Assembly (NCBI RefSeq): GCF_016862755.1 | Contig: NZ_BONO01000008.1 | Span: forward strand, 62,001-126,000 | DNA from: Cellulomonas pakistanensis | GTDB lineage: Bacteria > Actinomycetota > Actinomycetes > Actinomycetales > Cellulomonadaceae | DNA length: 64,000 nt | Reading direction: 5' to 3' | In this document: positions 7,528 to 16,413 of the stretch, one piece after another | How the letters are laid out: the number at the start of each line of letters is the position of its first letter | How positions within the stretch are numbered: the stretch's first letter is position 1 | Position numbers and translations under genes: made by a program | The notes under the pieces: model-generated | Told to the model about the DNA's origin: nothing | Seen by the model: the letters and a program-made list of their open reading frames with translations, nothing else | The model's database searches: none

Positions 7528-8874
7528 ATGATCTCAGGAGCTCGCGGAGGCCCGGGGCGTGCGGCGTACAGCCGTCGGTCCGTGCTCCGGGGGGCCGTGG
7601 CGGGGGCGGGCGCCCTCGGGGCGGCGTGGGCGCTGAGCGGGTGCGGCGGCGATGCCGCGGCGGCGCCGGGCCAGACCCGGATCCAGCTGTGGCACCTGTT
7701 CACCGGCGGTGACGGCGGCATCTTCCAGGAGATGATGACCCAGGTGCAGGACGAGAACCCGGCGGTCGGGATCGACCCCGTGGTGCTCACCTGGGGGGCG
7801 CCGTACTACACCAAGCTGATCATGGCCTCGGTCGGCGGACGCGCGCCGGACCTGGCCGTCATGCACGCGACCCGGGTGGCCGGCTGGGTGCCGGGCGGCG
7901 TGCTGGACCCGTGGGACGTGGACCTGCTCGCCGAGCACGGCGTCACCCAGGAGATGATCCCGCCGGCCCTGTGGGAGCGGGCCACCATCGACGGGCAGCT
8001 GTGGGCCGTGCCGCTCGACTTCCACGCGTTCCTGCTGTTCTTCGACCGCGGGCTGGCCGACCAGGCCGGGCTGCTGGGTCCGGACGGGAAGCTGGTGGGC
8101 GTCGACTCGCCGGAGGGCTTCGTCGAGGCCGGCCGGGCCATGGCCGAGGTCACCGGGTACGCGGGTGTCGGCTACGGCTACACCGGCGACGGCGCGCAGA
8201 TGTCCCGCATGCTCTGGGGCCTGTACGCGCAGACCGGCAACGAGGTCGTGCTGAACCCCGGGCAGCCCGCGGAGCTGGACCGCGACGCACTCGTGGAGTG
8301 CGTCAGCTGGGTGCAGTCGTGGATGGACGACACGGTGGCGATCGCGAACTCCGACTACCCGTCGGCGGTCGCCAACTTCTCCACCGGCCGCGTGGGCATG
8401 TGCTTCAACGGCAACTGGGAGCTGCAGTCGTTCCTCACGGCGGGCGTCGACGTGGACGCCATGCCGATGCCGAACATCTTCGGGACGCCCGCCACCTACG
8501 GCGACTCGCACGTGTTCGTGCTGCCGCACCAGGTGAACGTCGACCCGGCCCGCCGGGACGCGGCGTACGCGACCGTCGCGGCGATGCTGCAGAAGTCGCT
8601 GCTCTGGTCCGACGGCGGGCACATCCCCGCGAACCGCGAGGTCACCGAGTCGGCGGAGTACCAGGCCAAGGTGCCGCAGTCGCACTACGCGGAGGCGAGC
8701 GAGCAGGCCGTCTTCGACCCGCAGGCCTGGTTCACCGGCTCCGGGTCGGACTTCCAGGCGCGCGTCGGCGAGGCGCTCCAGGGCGCCTGGCTCGACAAGT
8801 CGTCCCCCGAGGCCGCCGTCGACCGGCTGATCGGCAGCCTCGACGCGGCCCTGCAGACCAAGCCGCCGGCGTGA
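7528..8874 (+). CDS. Sugar ABC transporter, extracellular solute-binding lipoprotein
   Basis: A 448-residue family-1 solute-binding protein. The N-terminus has a twin-arginine signal (SRRSVLRG, residues 15-22), a hydrophobic stretch and the lipobox LSGC with Cys39, so it is probably a Tat-exported lipoprotein. IQLWHLFTGGDGGIFQEMM opens the mature binding fold, as in oligosaccharide-binding proteins. GGAGG lies about 10 nt before the ATG. It is the first gene of a three-gene import operon with two permeases and no ATPase, so it presumably shares an MsiK-type ATPase encoded elsewhere. The sugar is not evident. A LacI-type site lies in its promoter. Confidence 0.9.
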   Translation: MISGARGGPGRAAYSRRSVLRGAVAGAGALGAAWALSGCGGDAAAAPGQTRIQLWHLFTGGDGGIFQEMMTQVQDENPAVGIDPVVLTWGAPYYTKLIMASVGGRAPDLAVMHATRVAGWVPGGVLDPWDVDLLAEHGVTQEMIPPALWERATIDGQLWAVPLDFHAFLLFFDRGLADQAGLLGPDGKLVGVDSPEGFVEAGRAMAEVTGYAGVGYGYTGDGAQMSRMLWGLYAQTGNEVVLNPGQPAELDRDALVECVSWVQSWMDDTVAIANSDYPSAVANFSTGRVGMCFNGNWELQSFLTAGVDVDAMPMPNIFGTPATYGDSHVFVLPHQVNVDPARRDAAYATVAAMLQKSLLWSDGGHIPANREVTESAEYQAKVPQSHYAEASEQAVFDPQAWFTGSGSDFQARVGEALQGAWLDKSSPEAAVDRLIGSLDAALQTKPPA

Positions 8875-8890
8875 CGGAGGGATCGCAGCC

Positions 8891-9862
8891 ATGAGCAGTG
8901 TCACCACACCGTCGCAGTCGCAGGTGGCGTCCGCGCCCCCGCGCACCCCCGACGTCCCGCGGACCCCGCGCCGCGGTCGCAGCCGCCGCGAGGGCAGCGG
9001 CTGGCCGTTCGTCATCCCGTTCGTCGTGATCGCGGTGCTGTTCCTCGTCGTCCCCACGCTCTGGGGGCTCGGGCTGAGCTTCACCGAGCAGTCGCTGATG
9101 GGCAACGGCGGCTGGGTCGGGTTCGACAACTACGCCGAGGCCTTCGGGGACGCCACCATGTGGTCGACCCTCGGCAACACCGTGATCTTCACGCTGATGA
9201 GCACGATCCCGCTGGTGCTCGTCGCGCTCGCGATGGCCCTGCTCGTCTACACCGGCCTGCCCGGGCAGTGGGTGTGGCGGCTCGCGTTCTTCGCGCCGTA
9301 CATGCTGCCCGTCGCGGTCGTCGTGCAGATCTGGGTCTGGCTCTACCAGCCCGAGATCGGCTTCTTCAACTACTGGCTCGACCGGTTCGGCCTCGAGAAG
9401 GTCGGCTGGCTGACCGACCCCAACGTCGCGATGTGGTCGATGGCGCTGCTCACCCTGTGGTGGACCGTCGGCTTCAACTTCCTGCTGTACCTGTCGGCGC
9501 TGCAGGCCATCCCGGACCAGATGTACGAGGCGGCGGCGCTGGACGGCGCGGGCGCGTGGCGCCGGCTGTGGTCGATCACGCTGCCGCAGGTCCGCGCGAC
9601 GACCGTGCTGGTCACGATCCTGCAGATCCTGGCGTCGCTGAAGGTGTTCGACCAGATGTTCATCGCGTTCAACGGCGGCAGCGGACCGAACGGCGTGACC
9701 CGGCCGATCCTGCAGTACATCTACGACACCGGCTTCACCGGCTACCGCATGGGCTACGCCTCGGCGATGTCCTACATCTACTTCGCGCTCATCATCGTGG
9801 TCGCCGTGGTGTTCCAGGTGCTGACCACCGCTCGCCGGAAGGAGCAGGGCCGTGGCCGCTGA
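8891..9862 (+). CDS. Sugar ABC transporter permease (MalF type)
   Basis: A 323-residue inner-membrane permease with about six membrane helices after a 40-residue polar N-terminus. The BPD-transport EAA loop reads YEAAALDGAGAWRRLWSITLP (about 214-234) and contacts the ATPase. It begins 16 nt after the binding protein and overlaps the next permease by 11 bp, so the three subunits are co-translated. Substrate as for the operon: a mono- or oligosaccharide of unknown identity. Confidence 0.92.
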   Translation: MSSVTTPSQSQVASAPPRTPDVPRTPRRGRSRREGSGWPFVIPFVVIAVLFLVVPTLWGLGLSFTEQSLMGNGGWVGFDNYAEAFGDATMWSTLGNTVIFTLMSTIPLVLVALAMALLVYTGLPGQWVWRLAFFAPYMLPVAVVVQIWVWLYQPEIGFFNYWLDRFGLEKVGWLTDPNVAMWSMALLTLWWTVGFNFLLYLSALQAIPDQMYEAAALDGAGAWRRLWSITLPQVRATTVLVTILQILASLKVFDQMFIAFNGGSGPNGVTRPILQYIYDTGFTGYRMGYASAMSYIYFALIIVVAVVFQVLTTARRKEQGRGR

Positions 9863-10778
9863 CACGATCGCCGCCCCCACGACGGGTGGGTTCCGCCGCA
9901 CCTACACGGAGCGGCGCGAGGAGAACCGCCGCACCCGCAGCCTGGTCCTCGGCCGCAGCAAGGTCGCGACCGTGCTGTCGATCCTCCTGCTCGTGGTCAT
10001 GGCCGTGAGCTGGCTGCTGCCGCTGCTGTGGGCGGTCGACACCTCGTTCAAGACCGAGGCGCAGGCGCAGTCGGTCCCGCTGCAGTGGTTCCCCGACGGC
10101 GGGTTCACGCTGGAGAACTACCGCTCGGTGTTCGAGCGCGGCGAGGTGCCGCGCTGGATGCTCAACACGCTGCTCATCGCGGGGTCGGTCACGATCCTCA
10201 CGGTGGCGGCCTGCGCCCTGGCCGGCTACGGGTTCGCCCGCACCCGGTTCCGCGGCAAGAACCTGCTGTTCGCGGCGACCATCGCGCTCATCGCGGTCCC
10301 CGGCCAGATCCTCATCGTGCCGCTGTTCCGCCAGATGGAGGCCCTGGGCTTCGTCGACACCTACCAGGGCGTGATCCTGCCCCAACTGGTGGCGCCGGTG
10401 ATGGTCTACATCTTCAGCAAGTTCTTCGCGGAGGTGCCGCAGGAGATCGAGGACGCGGCCCGGGTGGACGGGGCGGGTCACTGGCGGACCTTCTGGTCCA
10501 TCGTGCTGCCGATCTCCCGGCCCATCGTGTCGGCGGTCGCGATCTTCGTGTTCATCGGCGCGTGGAACAACTTCCTGTGGCCGTTCATCGTCACCAACAA
10601 CCCCGACCTGATGACGCTGCCCGTCGGCCTGTCGACGGTCAAGAACGCCTACGGCACGATCTACGCCCAGACCATGGCGTCGGCGGTGATCGCCGCCCTG
10701 CCGCTGATCCTGCTGTTCATGCTGTTCCAGCGGCAGATCGTCAAGGCCGTCGCGACCACCGGGCTGGGTGGCCGGTGA
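9852..10778 (+). CDS. Sugar ABC transporter permease (MalG type)
   Basis: A 308-residue permease with six predicted helices. The EAA motif is IEDAARVDGAGHWRTFWSI (about 198-216), and FIGAWNNFLWPFIV follows, typical of the MalG/carbohydrate uptake-1 family. The GTG start lies 11 bp inside the upstream permease gene, preceded by AAGGAG. It is the last gene of the operon; a 15-bp hairpin follows 30 nt after the stop. Confidence 0.92.
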   Translation: MAADTIAAPTTGGFRRTYTERREENRRTRSLVLGRSKVATVLSILLLVVMAVSWLLPLLWAVDTSFKTEAQAQSVPLQWFPDGGFTLENYRSVFERGEVPRWMLNTLLIAGSVTILTVAACALAGYGFARTRFRGKNLLFAATIALIAVPGQILIVPLFRQMEALGFVDTYQGVILPQLVAPVMVYIFSKFFAEVPQEIEDAARVDGAGHWRTFWSIVLPISRPIVSAVAIFVFIGAWNNFLWPFIVTNNPDLMTLPVGLSTVKNAYGTIYAQTMASAVIAALPLILLFMLFQRQIVKAVATTGLGGR

Positions 10779-10808
10779 CGGCACCCGTCCCGGACGCGTG
10801 ACCCCCAC

Positions 10809-10844
10809 GGCGCGCCGCGCCCCTACGCTGGGGCGCGGCGCGCC
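10809..10844 (+). terminator. Hairpin terminating the sugar ABC operon
   Basis: A perfect 15-bp GC stem (10809-10823 with 10830-10844) with loop TACGCT, between the last permease and the lacI-type gene. The loop sequence resembles the -10 boxes used elsewhere here, so the site might also carry the promoter of the regulator, but the terminator reading is simpler. Confidence 0.7.
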
Positions 10845-10892
10845 GCCGTCGGGGCGGCGGACCGCGCGCGACGTGACCGAGGAGGTGGACCG

Positions 10893-11960
10893 GTGGCCGG
10901 GAGGCGACGCCAGGCGGGCGTGACCATGCAGGACGTCGCGGCGATCGCCGGGGTGTCCATCAAGACGGTCTCGAACGTCATCAACGGGTACCCGTACATC
11001 CGCCCCGGGACCAAGGAGCGGGTCGAGGCCGCGATCGAGCAGCTCGGCTACCGGGTGAACCTGTCGGCGCGGAACCTGCGGCAGGGCCGGACCGGGATGA
11101 TCGGGCTCGCCGTGCCGGAGCTGAGCCTGCCGTACTTCGCCGAGCTCGCGGACTCCGTCATCCGGGCCGCCGAGCGCCGCGGCGTCATCGTGCTCATCGA
11201 GCAGACGAACGCGAGCCGGGAGCGGGAGCTCGAGGTGCTGCACGGCCAGCGGCGGCACGTCACGGACGGGCTGATCTTCTCGCCGCTCGCGCTGGGCACC
11301 GAGGACCGCGCGGCGTTCGCGGTCGACTTCCCGATGGTGCTGCTCGGCGAGCGGATCTTCGGCGGCCCCGCCGACCACGTGACGATGAGCAACGTCGAGG
11401 CCGCCCGCGCCGCCACCCGGCACCTGCTCGAGACCGGCCGGCGCCGGATCGCGCTGATCGGGTCGCACGAGGGCGAGACCGTGGGCAGCGCCGCCCTGCG
11501 CCAGCGCGGGTACGAGCAGGCGCTCGCGGAGGCCGGCCTGCCGGTCGACCCGGCCCTGCTCGGCGAGGCGGGGCTGTGGCACCGGTCGACCGGCGCCGAG
11601 GCGATGGCGCGGATGCTGGACGCCGGCACCGAGGTCGACGCCGTGTTCGGGCTCAACGACGCCCTGGCCATCGGCGCGCTGCACGTCCTGCACGCCCGCG
11701 GCGTCACCGTCCCGGACGAGGTCGCGGTCATCGGGTTCGACGACATCGAGGACGCGGCGTACGCGTCGCCGCCGCTGTCGTCGGTGGCGCCGGGGCGGGA
11801 GCAGATCGCGCAGACCGCGGTGGACCTGCTGCTGGCGCGGATCGCCGGGACGGCGCCGGACGAGCACGTCGAGGTGATCACGGACTTCGCGGTCGTGCCG
11901 CGGGAGTCGACGGTCGGCGCGGTGCGCCCCGCGGCGGCCGCGAGCCCGGTCGTCGCCTGA
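10893..11960 (+). CDS. LacI-family transcriptional regulator
   Basis: A 355-residue repressor. The N-terminal LacI HTH reads TMQDVAAIAGVSIKTVSNVI (about 11-30), followed by a hinge helix and a periplasmic-binding-protein-like ligand domain (about 65-340, MIGLAVPELSLPYFAELAD through VAVIGFDDIEDAAYASPPLS). The GTG start at 10893 has GAGGAGG 6 nt upstream. It lies just downstream of the sugar ABC operon and most likely controls it through the CG-centred site at 7472-7483. The same operator core in the arabinan region raises the possibility that it, or a paralogue, also acts there. Confidence 0.9.
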   Translation: MAGRRRQAGVTMQDVAAIAGVSIKTVSNVINGYPYIRPGTKERVEAAIEQLGYRVNLSARNLRQGRTGMIGLAVPELSLPYFAELADSVIRAAERRGVIVLIEQTNASRERELEVLHGQRRHVTDGLIFSPLALGTEDRAAFAVDFPMVLLGERIFGGPADHVTMSNVEAARAATRHLLETGRRRIALIGSHEGETVGSAALRQRGYEQALAEAGLPVDPALLGEAGLWHRSTGAEAMARMLDAGTEVDAVFGLNDALAIGALHVLHARGVTVPDEVAVIGFDDIEDAAYASPPLSSVAPGREQIAQTAVDLLLARIAGTAPDEHVEVITDFAVVPRESTVGAVRPAAAASPVVA

Positions 11961-12010
11961 CCGGACCGGGCCCGGCCCGCGCCGCCGGCGGGGCGGAATC
12001 GTCGCGAGTG

Positions 12011-12024
12011 GTTGAGTGTTCAAC
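12011..12024. promoter_or_regulatory. MarR-like operator GTTGA-N4-TCAAC before the LLM oxidoreductase gene
   Basis: GTTGAGTGTTCAAC is an inverted repeat with 5-bp arms and 4-nt spacer, 49 nt before the ATG. The same architecture, GTTGAAGCATCAAC, occurs in the yceI-marR intergenic region (33528-33541). MarR-family proteins commonly bind TTGA/TCAA inverted repeats. Confidence 0.6.
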
Positions 12025-12072
12025 GAACATCGCGCACGATGGGTGCCGACGACGACCCGGGAGGACCCCGTC

Positions 12073-13113
12073 ATGACCGCCCTGCAGCTCGGCCTCGACA
12101 CCTTCGGCGACCTGCCGACCGACGACGCCACCGGCCGCGTCCTGTCCCACCCCGAGGCGATCCGCCGCGTGCTGGACGAGGGCGTGCTGGCGGACCAGGT
12201 CGGCCTGGACGTCATCGCCCTCGGCGAGCACCACCGCCCCGACTTCGCGCTGTCCTCGCCGGAGACCGTGCTGGCCGGCCTCGCCACCCGCACCGAGCGG
12301 ATCCGGCTGGCCTCGGGCGTCACCGTGCTCAGCTCCGACGACCCGGTGCGCGTGTTCCAGCGGTTCGCCACCGTCGACGCGCTGTCCGGCGGGCGCGCGC
12401 AGGTGATGCTCGGCCGCGGGTCGTTCACGGAGTCGTTCCCGCTGTTCGGCTTCGACCTGCAGGACTACGAGGTCCTGTTCGAGGAGAAGATCGAGCTGTT
12501 CGCGCAGCTGCTCCGCGAGGAGCCGGTGACCTGGTCGGGCACGACCCGCGCGCCCCTGGCCGGCGCCGACGTCTACCCGAAGACGGTCGGCGGGCTGGAG
12601 ACGTGGGTCGGCGTCGGCGGGTCGCCGCAGTCGGTCGTCCGCGCCGCGCACTACGGGCTGCCGCTCATGCTCGCGATCATCGGCGGCGAGCCCGACCGGT
12701 TCCGGCCGTACGTCGACCTGTACCGGCGGGCCACCGACCAGCTCGGCACCGCCGCCGGCCGGGTGGGCGTGCACTCGCACGGCCTGGTCGCCGAGACCGA
12801 CGAGGCGGCGCTCGAGGCGTACTACGGCCCGTACAAGCAGATGCGCGACGCCATCGGCGCCGACCGGGGCTGGCCGCCGCTGCGCCGGGCGGAGTTCGAC
12901 GCCGAGGTCGCGCACGGCTCGCTGTACGTGGGCTCGCCGGAGACGGTCGCCCGCAAGATCGCGCGCACCGTGTCCGGCCTCGACGTCAGCCGGTTCGACC
13001 TCGTCTACACCGGCGGGCCGCTGCGGGTCAGCGACCGCCTGCGCGCGGTCGAGCTGATGGGGACCCGCGTCGCGCCGATGGTGCGCGACCTGCTCGCCGA
13101 GGACGCCGCGTGA
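12073..13113 (+). CDS. LLM-class flavin-dependent oxidoreductase
   Basis: A 346-residue luciferase-like monooxygenase-fold protein (TIM barrel using FMN or F420). Visible family features are [10 protein letters not shown] at the start, [21 protein letters not shown] (about 50-70), [21 protein letters not shown] and LGRGSF for flavin binding, and [11 protein letters not shown] near the end. The start is ATG 12073, with GGAGGACC upstream; codons further upstream (to 12016) are rejected. Its stop overlaps the start of the next gene by 4 bp (GTGA), an NAD(P)-binding protein resembling F420:NADP reductases, so the two probably work as a reductase pair. A MarR-like operator lies upstream. The substrate is unknown. 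Confidence 0.88.
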   Translation: MTALQLGLDTFGDLPTDDATGRVLSHPEAIRRVLDEGVLADQVGLDVIALGEHHRPDFALSSPETVLAGLATRTERIRLASGVTVLSSDDPVRVFQRFATVDALSGGRAQVMLGRGSFTESFPLFGFDLQDYEVLFEEKIELFAQLLREEPVTWSGTTRAPLAGADVYPKTVGGLETWVGVGGSPQSVVRAAHYGLPLMLAIIGGEPDRFRPYVDLYRRATDQLGTAAGRVGVHSHGLVAETDEAALEAYYGPYKQMRDAIGADRGWPPLRRAEFDAEVAHGSLYVGSPETVARKIARTVSGLDVSRFDLVYTGGPLRVSDRLRAVELMGTRVAPMVRDLLAEDAA

Positions 13114-13817
13114 CGGCGCGCACCGTCGGCATCCTCGGGGCGGGCAAGGTCGGCACCGTGCTCGCCCGGCTCGCGGTGGCCGCCGGGTACGACGTCGCGA
13201 TCGCCGGCTCGGGGGACCCCGAGCGCATCCGGCTCATCGTCGAGGTGCTGGTGCCCGGCGCCCGGGCCGTCGACGCCACGGAGGCGGCGCGCGCCGACCT
13301 GGTCGTGCTGGCGCTCCCGCTCGGGCGGCTGCCGCAGGTGGTCGAGCGGGCGGGAGACCTGCTGGCCGGGCGGCTCGTCGTCGACGCGATGAACTACTGG
13401 TGGGAGACGGACGGCGAGCGCCCGGACCTCGCCGACCCCGCGGTCGCGACCAGCGCGCTCGTGGCCGAGGCCCTGCCCGGCGCGCGGGTCGTGAAGGCGT
13501 TCAACCACATGGGGTACCACGACCTCGACGAGGGACCCCGGCCCGCCGGGACGCCCGGGCGGCGGGCGATCGCGGTCGCGGCGGACGACGCCGCGGCGGC
13601 CACCGAGGTCGCGGCCTTCGTGGACGCGCTGGGCTTCGACCCGGTGCCCGCGGGGACGCTCGCGGACAGCGTCGCGCTGCAGCCGCACGCCGAGGCGTTC
13701 GGGGCGAACGAGGACGCCGGGACGCTCGCCGCGGTGCTGGCGCGGTTCCCGGCGACGGAGCGCGGGGCGCTCGTGGCCGCGGCCCGGGCAGCGGCGGCGG
13801 TGGACGCCGCGGGCTGA
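13110..13817 (+). CDS. NADPH-dependent F420 reductase-like NAD(P)-binding protein
   Basis: A 235-residue Rossmann protein starting with [21 protein letters not shown], the GxGxxG dinucleotide fold. It also has [24 protein letters not shown] and [16 protein letters not shown], a pattern of the F420:NADP oxidoreductase / ketopantoate-reductase-like group. The GTG start at 13110 overlaps the upstream stop by 4 bp, implying coupled expression with the LLM oxidoreductase. It may supply reduced deazaflavin or flavin to that partner, or be a stand-alone oxidoreductase; the sequence alone does not decide. Confidence 0.8.
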   Translation: MTARTVGILGAGKVGTVLARLAVAAGYDVAIAGSGDPERIRLIVEVLVPGARAVDATEAARADLVVLALPLGRLPQVVERAGDLLAGRLVVDAMNYWWETDGERPDLADPAVATSALVAEALPGARVVKAFNHMGYHDLDEGPRPAGTPGRRAIAVAADDAAAATEVAAFVDALGFDPVPAGTLADSVALQPHAEAFGANEDAGTLAAVLARFPATERGALVAAARAAAAVDAAG

Positions 13818-13835
13818 CCTCGGCCCGCCACCGGT

Positions 13836-13891
13836 CGAGTGGACGATCTGGCGCGACACGCGTCGGCGTGTCGGGCCAGATCCTCCACTCG
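13836..13891. repeat. Dispersed palindromic element, copy 1 (convergent gene ends)
   Basis: Arms 13836-13861 and 13866-13891 pair at 24 of 26 positions around a 4-nt loop. The outer arm begins CGAGTGGA, the middle is GATCTGG and the inner part is CGACACGC. It lies between two converging genes and could act as a bidirectional terminator. It is one of five related elements in this window. Confidence 0.85.
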
Positions 13892-13913
13892 TCGGGTCGT
13901 CGCGGGCCCGCGG

Positions 13914-15173
13914 TCACCAGCCGCCGAGATAGGCCTCGAGGTCCGGCTCGTCCGTCAGGGGCGTGAGGCCGTCCGCGGGGGCCGTCGCGCGCGGGAACAG
14001 GTCCTCCCGGCCCCACCGGCGCTCGCGGGCGGCGGCCCGACGGGAGACGACCCGCAGCAGCGGCGCGCCGTCGTCCCCGAGCAGGGCGAGCTCGCCCAGG
14101 CCCTCGACGGCCACCCGCTCCACGGCCGCTGCCACGGCCCCGGAGCCGTCGGCGACCAGCGGCCGCTCCAGCACGACGTCGAGGCGGACGCGGTCGTACC
14201 GGTCGTCGTCCGCGTGCCCGTCGTCCGGCGCCGGGACCGCGCCCGGCAGCCCGGCCAGCACCGAGTCGACGCCCACGAACCGCTGCGCCGGGGAGGCGTG
14301 GCCGGCGGGCGGGTGCACCAGCACGTCCGCCCGCGCCGACGGCAGCCCCCGCGGCCGCGACCCCGGCACCGGCACGAGGTCCGCGAGCCGCAGCGCCTCG
14401 GCGTTCTTGCCCGCGCGCGACGCGCCGTCCCGGCCGGACCAGTCGGGGCCGTCGTGCCACGCGACGGCGTCCGGGACGTGCGCGAGCACCGCGCCCGCGA
14501 GCCAGGCCCGGTACGTCCACTCCCAGTCCTCGCCGCCGTACGCCGCGAACCCCTCGTCGAACCCGCCGACCTCCGCGAACAGCGCGCGGCTGCACGCCGT
14601 GACCGCGCCGATGACGTACCGGTAGGACCGGTCGTCGACCTGGCGCAGGTCGCCGGTCCGGCGGTAGGCGTCGACGAGCCACGCGGGCTCGGGCAGCTCG
14701 CGCTCCGGACCGAGCCGCTCGACGGGCGCGTCGGGCGGCGCGTCCGCGAGGTCGGCGTGCCGGCGGCGGCCCACCGCGACGCAGTCGGGCGCCAGCGCCG
14801 GCAGCCGGGTCAGGGCCCGCAGGTAGCCGGGCTCCGGGGCGGTGTCGGCGTCGAGGAAGGCCAGGACGTCGCCGGTCGCGGCGGCCGCGCCCAGGTTCCG
14901 GGCCGCGGCCGCGCGGAACCCGCGGTCCTCCTGGCGCAGCAGGCGCACGCCGTCGGGCACCCGGGGCGGCACGGGCGACCCGTCGTCCACCACGATCACC
15001 TCGGTGCGGTCCGCCGGGTGGTCCTGCCGGGCGAGCGCGCGCAGCGTGCGGTCGAGCTCGGCCTGCTGGTCGTAGTGCACGACGACGACCGAGACCGTGG
15101 GCGGGACGTCGGGGACGACGCCGTCGAGCAGGTCCCAGCGGTTGCCGGGCAGCGGCCGGCCGGCGGGGGTCAT
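13914..15173 (-). CDS. Family 2 glycosyltransferase with galactosyltransferase-like C-terminus
   Basis: A 419-residue cytoplasmic GT-A enzyme. VSVVVVHYDQQAELDRTL opens the fold, VVDDGS (61-66) and the metal-binding DAD (108-110) are intact, and GGFDEGFAAYGGEDWEWTYR carries the catalytic ED motif. The last 130 residues are not recognisable and may be a second domain. Its ATG at 15173 overlaps the stop of the upstream glycosyltransferase by 4 bp (ATGA). It is part of a seven-gene glycosyltransferase region; donor and acceptor are unknown. Confidence 0.87.
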   Translation of the reverse strand: MTPAGRPLPGNRWDLLDGVVPDVPPTVSVVVVHYDQQAELDRTLRALARQDHPADRTEVIVVDDGSPVPPRVPDGVRLLRQEDRGFRAAAARNLGAAAATGDVLAFLDADTAPEPGYLRALTRLPALAPDCVAVGRRRHADLADAPPDAPVERLGPERELPEPAWLVDAYRRTGDLRQVDDRSYRYVIGAVTACSRALFAEVGGFDEGFAAYGGEDWEWTYRAWLAGAVLAHVPDAVAWHDGPDWSGRDGASRAGKNAEALRLADLVPVPGSRPRGLPSARADVLVHPPAGHASPAQRFVGVDSVLAGLPGAVPAPDDGHADDDRYDRVRLDVVLERPLVADGSGAVAAAVERVAVEGLGELALLGDDGAPLLRVVSRRAAARERRWGREDLFPRATAPADGLTPLTDEPDLEAYLGGW

Positions 15174-16294
15174 GCGGCGGCCCCGGGCCGCCCGTCGGCG
15201 GGGCGCCCGTCGGCCCCCGCCCCCGTGCCCCACCAGGCCAGGTACGCCGCCGCCACGTCCGTGAGCGTCGGTGCGAGGCCGGCGCCGGGCGGCAGGGCCG
15301 TCGACGCCGGGTCGGCCCAGGCCCGCGCCAGGTACGCCGGCAGGTCCGCCGCCGGGTACGTCGCGAGCGTGCCCGGGCGCAGATCGGCCATCTCCCGGGC
15401 GTACCGCGAGTCGACGACCAGCGGCCGGCGGCCGGCCTCCCCCCAGTCCAGCAGGGTGCGCGACGCGGACAGGTGCTGGTGCGAGGCGACGGGGATCCCC
15501 GGCCCGCGCAGCGCCGCGCGGAACGCGTCGTCGTCCAGCCCGCCCGTGACCCGCAGCGCGACGCCGAGCCGGTCGGCCTCGGCGCGCAGCCGGTCCACCT
15601 CGTCCTCGTGCCCGGGGGAGGGCCCGCCGACCGCGACGACCGCGACCTCGCCGGGCGGGGTGCCGGCGGCGCGGAGCAGGTCCGCCGCGGCGGCGACCGC
15701 GCGCACGACGTCGTCGTGGCCCTTGCCGGGGTAGAGGAAGCCGGCGACGAGGGCGACGAGCGGCGCGCCGGGCGCGGGCCGGTCCGCCGGGGCGGGGGCG
15801 GTCGCCGTGGCGGCGTCGTCGGCGGCGGCCGGGGCGGCGTCCGCCGACCCCAGCGGGATCACGTGCGCCCGCCCCGCCGGCGCCACCCCGTGCTCGACGA
15901 GCAGCTGCTCCTCGTGCCGGCTGTTCACCGCGACGCCGTCCGCGGCCGCGACCACCCGCGCGTACGCGCCGGCCCGCCGCGGCAGGTTCCGCGCGCCGTC
16001 CGACTCCTGCGGCACGTCGTGCAGCGTGACGGTGAGGCGGCACGCCGCGGCCACCCGCTCCACGAGGTCCGCCGCGTCCTCCGGCGACCCGGCGAGCAGC
16101 CGGTCGGTCACGTGCAGGTGCGCGCGGCCGAGCCCGGCCGCGGCCGCGGGCAGGTCGGCGGGGTCGTCGACGCGGAGCGCACCCGCGCCCGGGTCGAGCG
16201 CCCGGACGCGCGCCGCCACGTCCGCGGCGTAGCGGGCGACGCCGTGCCTCGGGTGGCCCGTCAGGAGCAGCGCGGGGGTGTCGGTCCTGGTCAT
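15170..16294 (-). CDS. GT-B glycosyltransferase (family 4-like)
   Basis: A 374-residue protein. The N-terminus LLLTGHPRHGVARYAADVAA resembles the acceptor-side glycine-rich loop of GT4 enzymes. LVAGFLYPGKGHDDVVRAV marks the second Rossmann domain, but the usual E-x7-E near the C-terminus is not clear. The start is ATG 16294; codons further upstream are Arg/Pro-rich and excluded. It is divergent from the plus-strand glycosyltransferase block across 119 bp and overlaps the next minus-strand gene by 4 bp. Confidence 0.78.
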   Translation of the reverse strand: MTRTDTPALLLTGHPRHGVARYAADVAARVRALDPGAGALRVDDPADLPAAAAGLGRAHLHVTDRLLAGSPEDAADLVERVAAACRLTVTLHDVPQESDGARNLPRRAGAYARVVAAADGVAVNSRHEEQLLVEHGVAPAGRAHVIPLGSADAAPAAADDAATATAPAPADRPAPGAPLVALVAGFLYPGKGHDDVVRAVAAAADLLRAAGTPPGEVAVVAVGGPSPGHEDEVDRLRAEADRLGVALRVTGGLDDDAFRAALRGPGIPVASHQHLSASRTLLDWGEAGRRPLVVDSRYAREMADLRPGTLATYPAADLPAYLARAWADPASTALPPGAGLAPTLTDVAAAYLAWWGTGAGADGRPADGRPGAAA

Positions 16295-16413
16295 CGCCGC
16301 AATCGTGGTCGAGTCGCGGGAAGGCGGCAACCGCGCCACACTCCGAGGACCACCGCGTCGCCGCGCTGCTCGGGGACCGGGTGGCGCGACGCCCGCCACG
16401 ACGAAGGGACCGC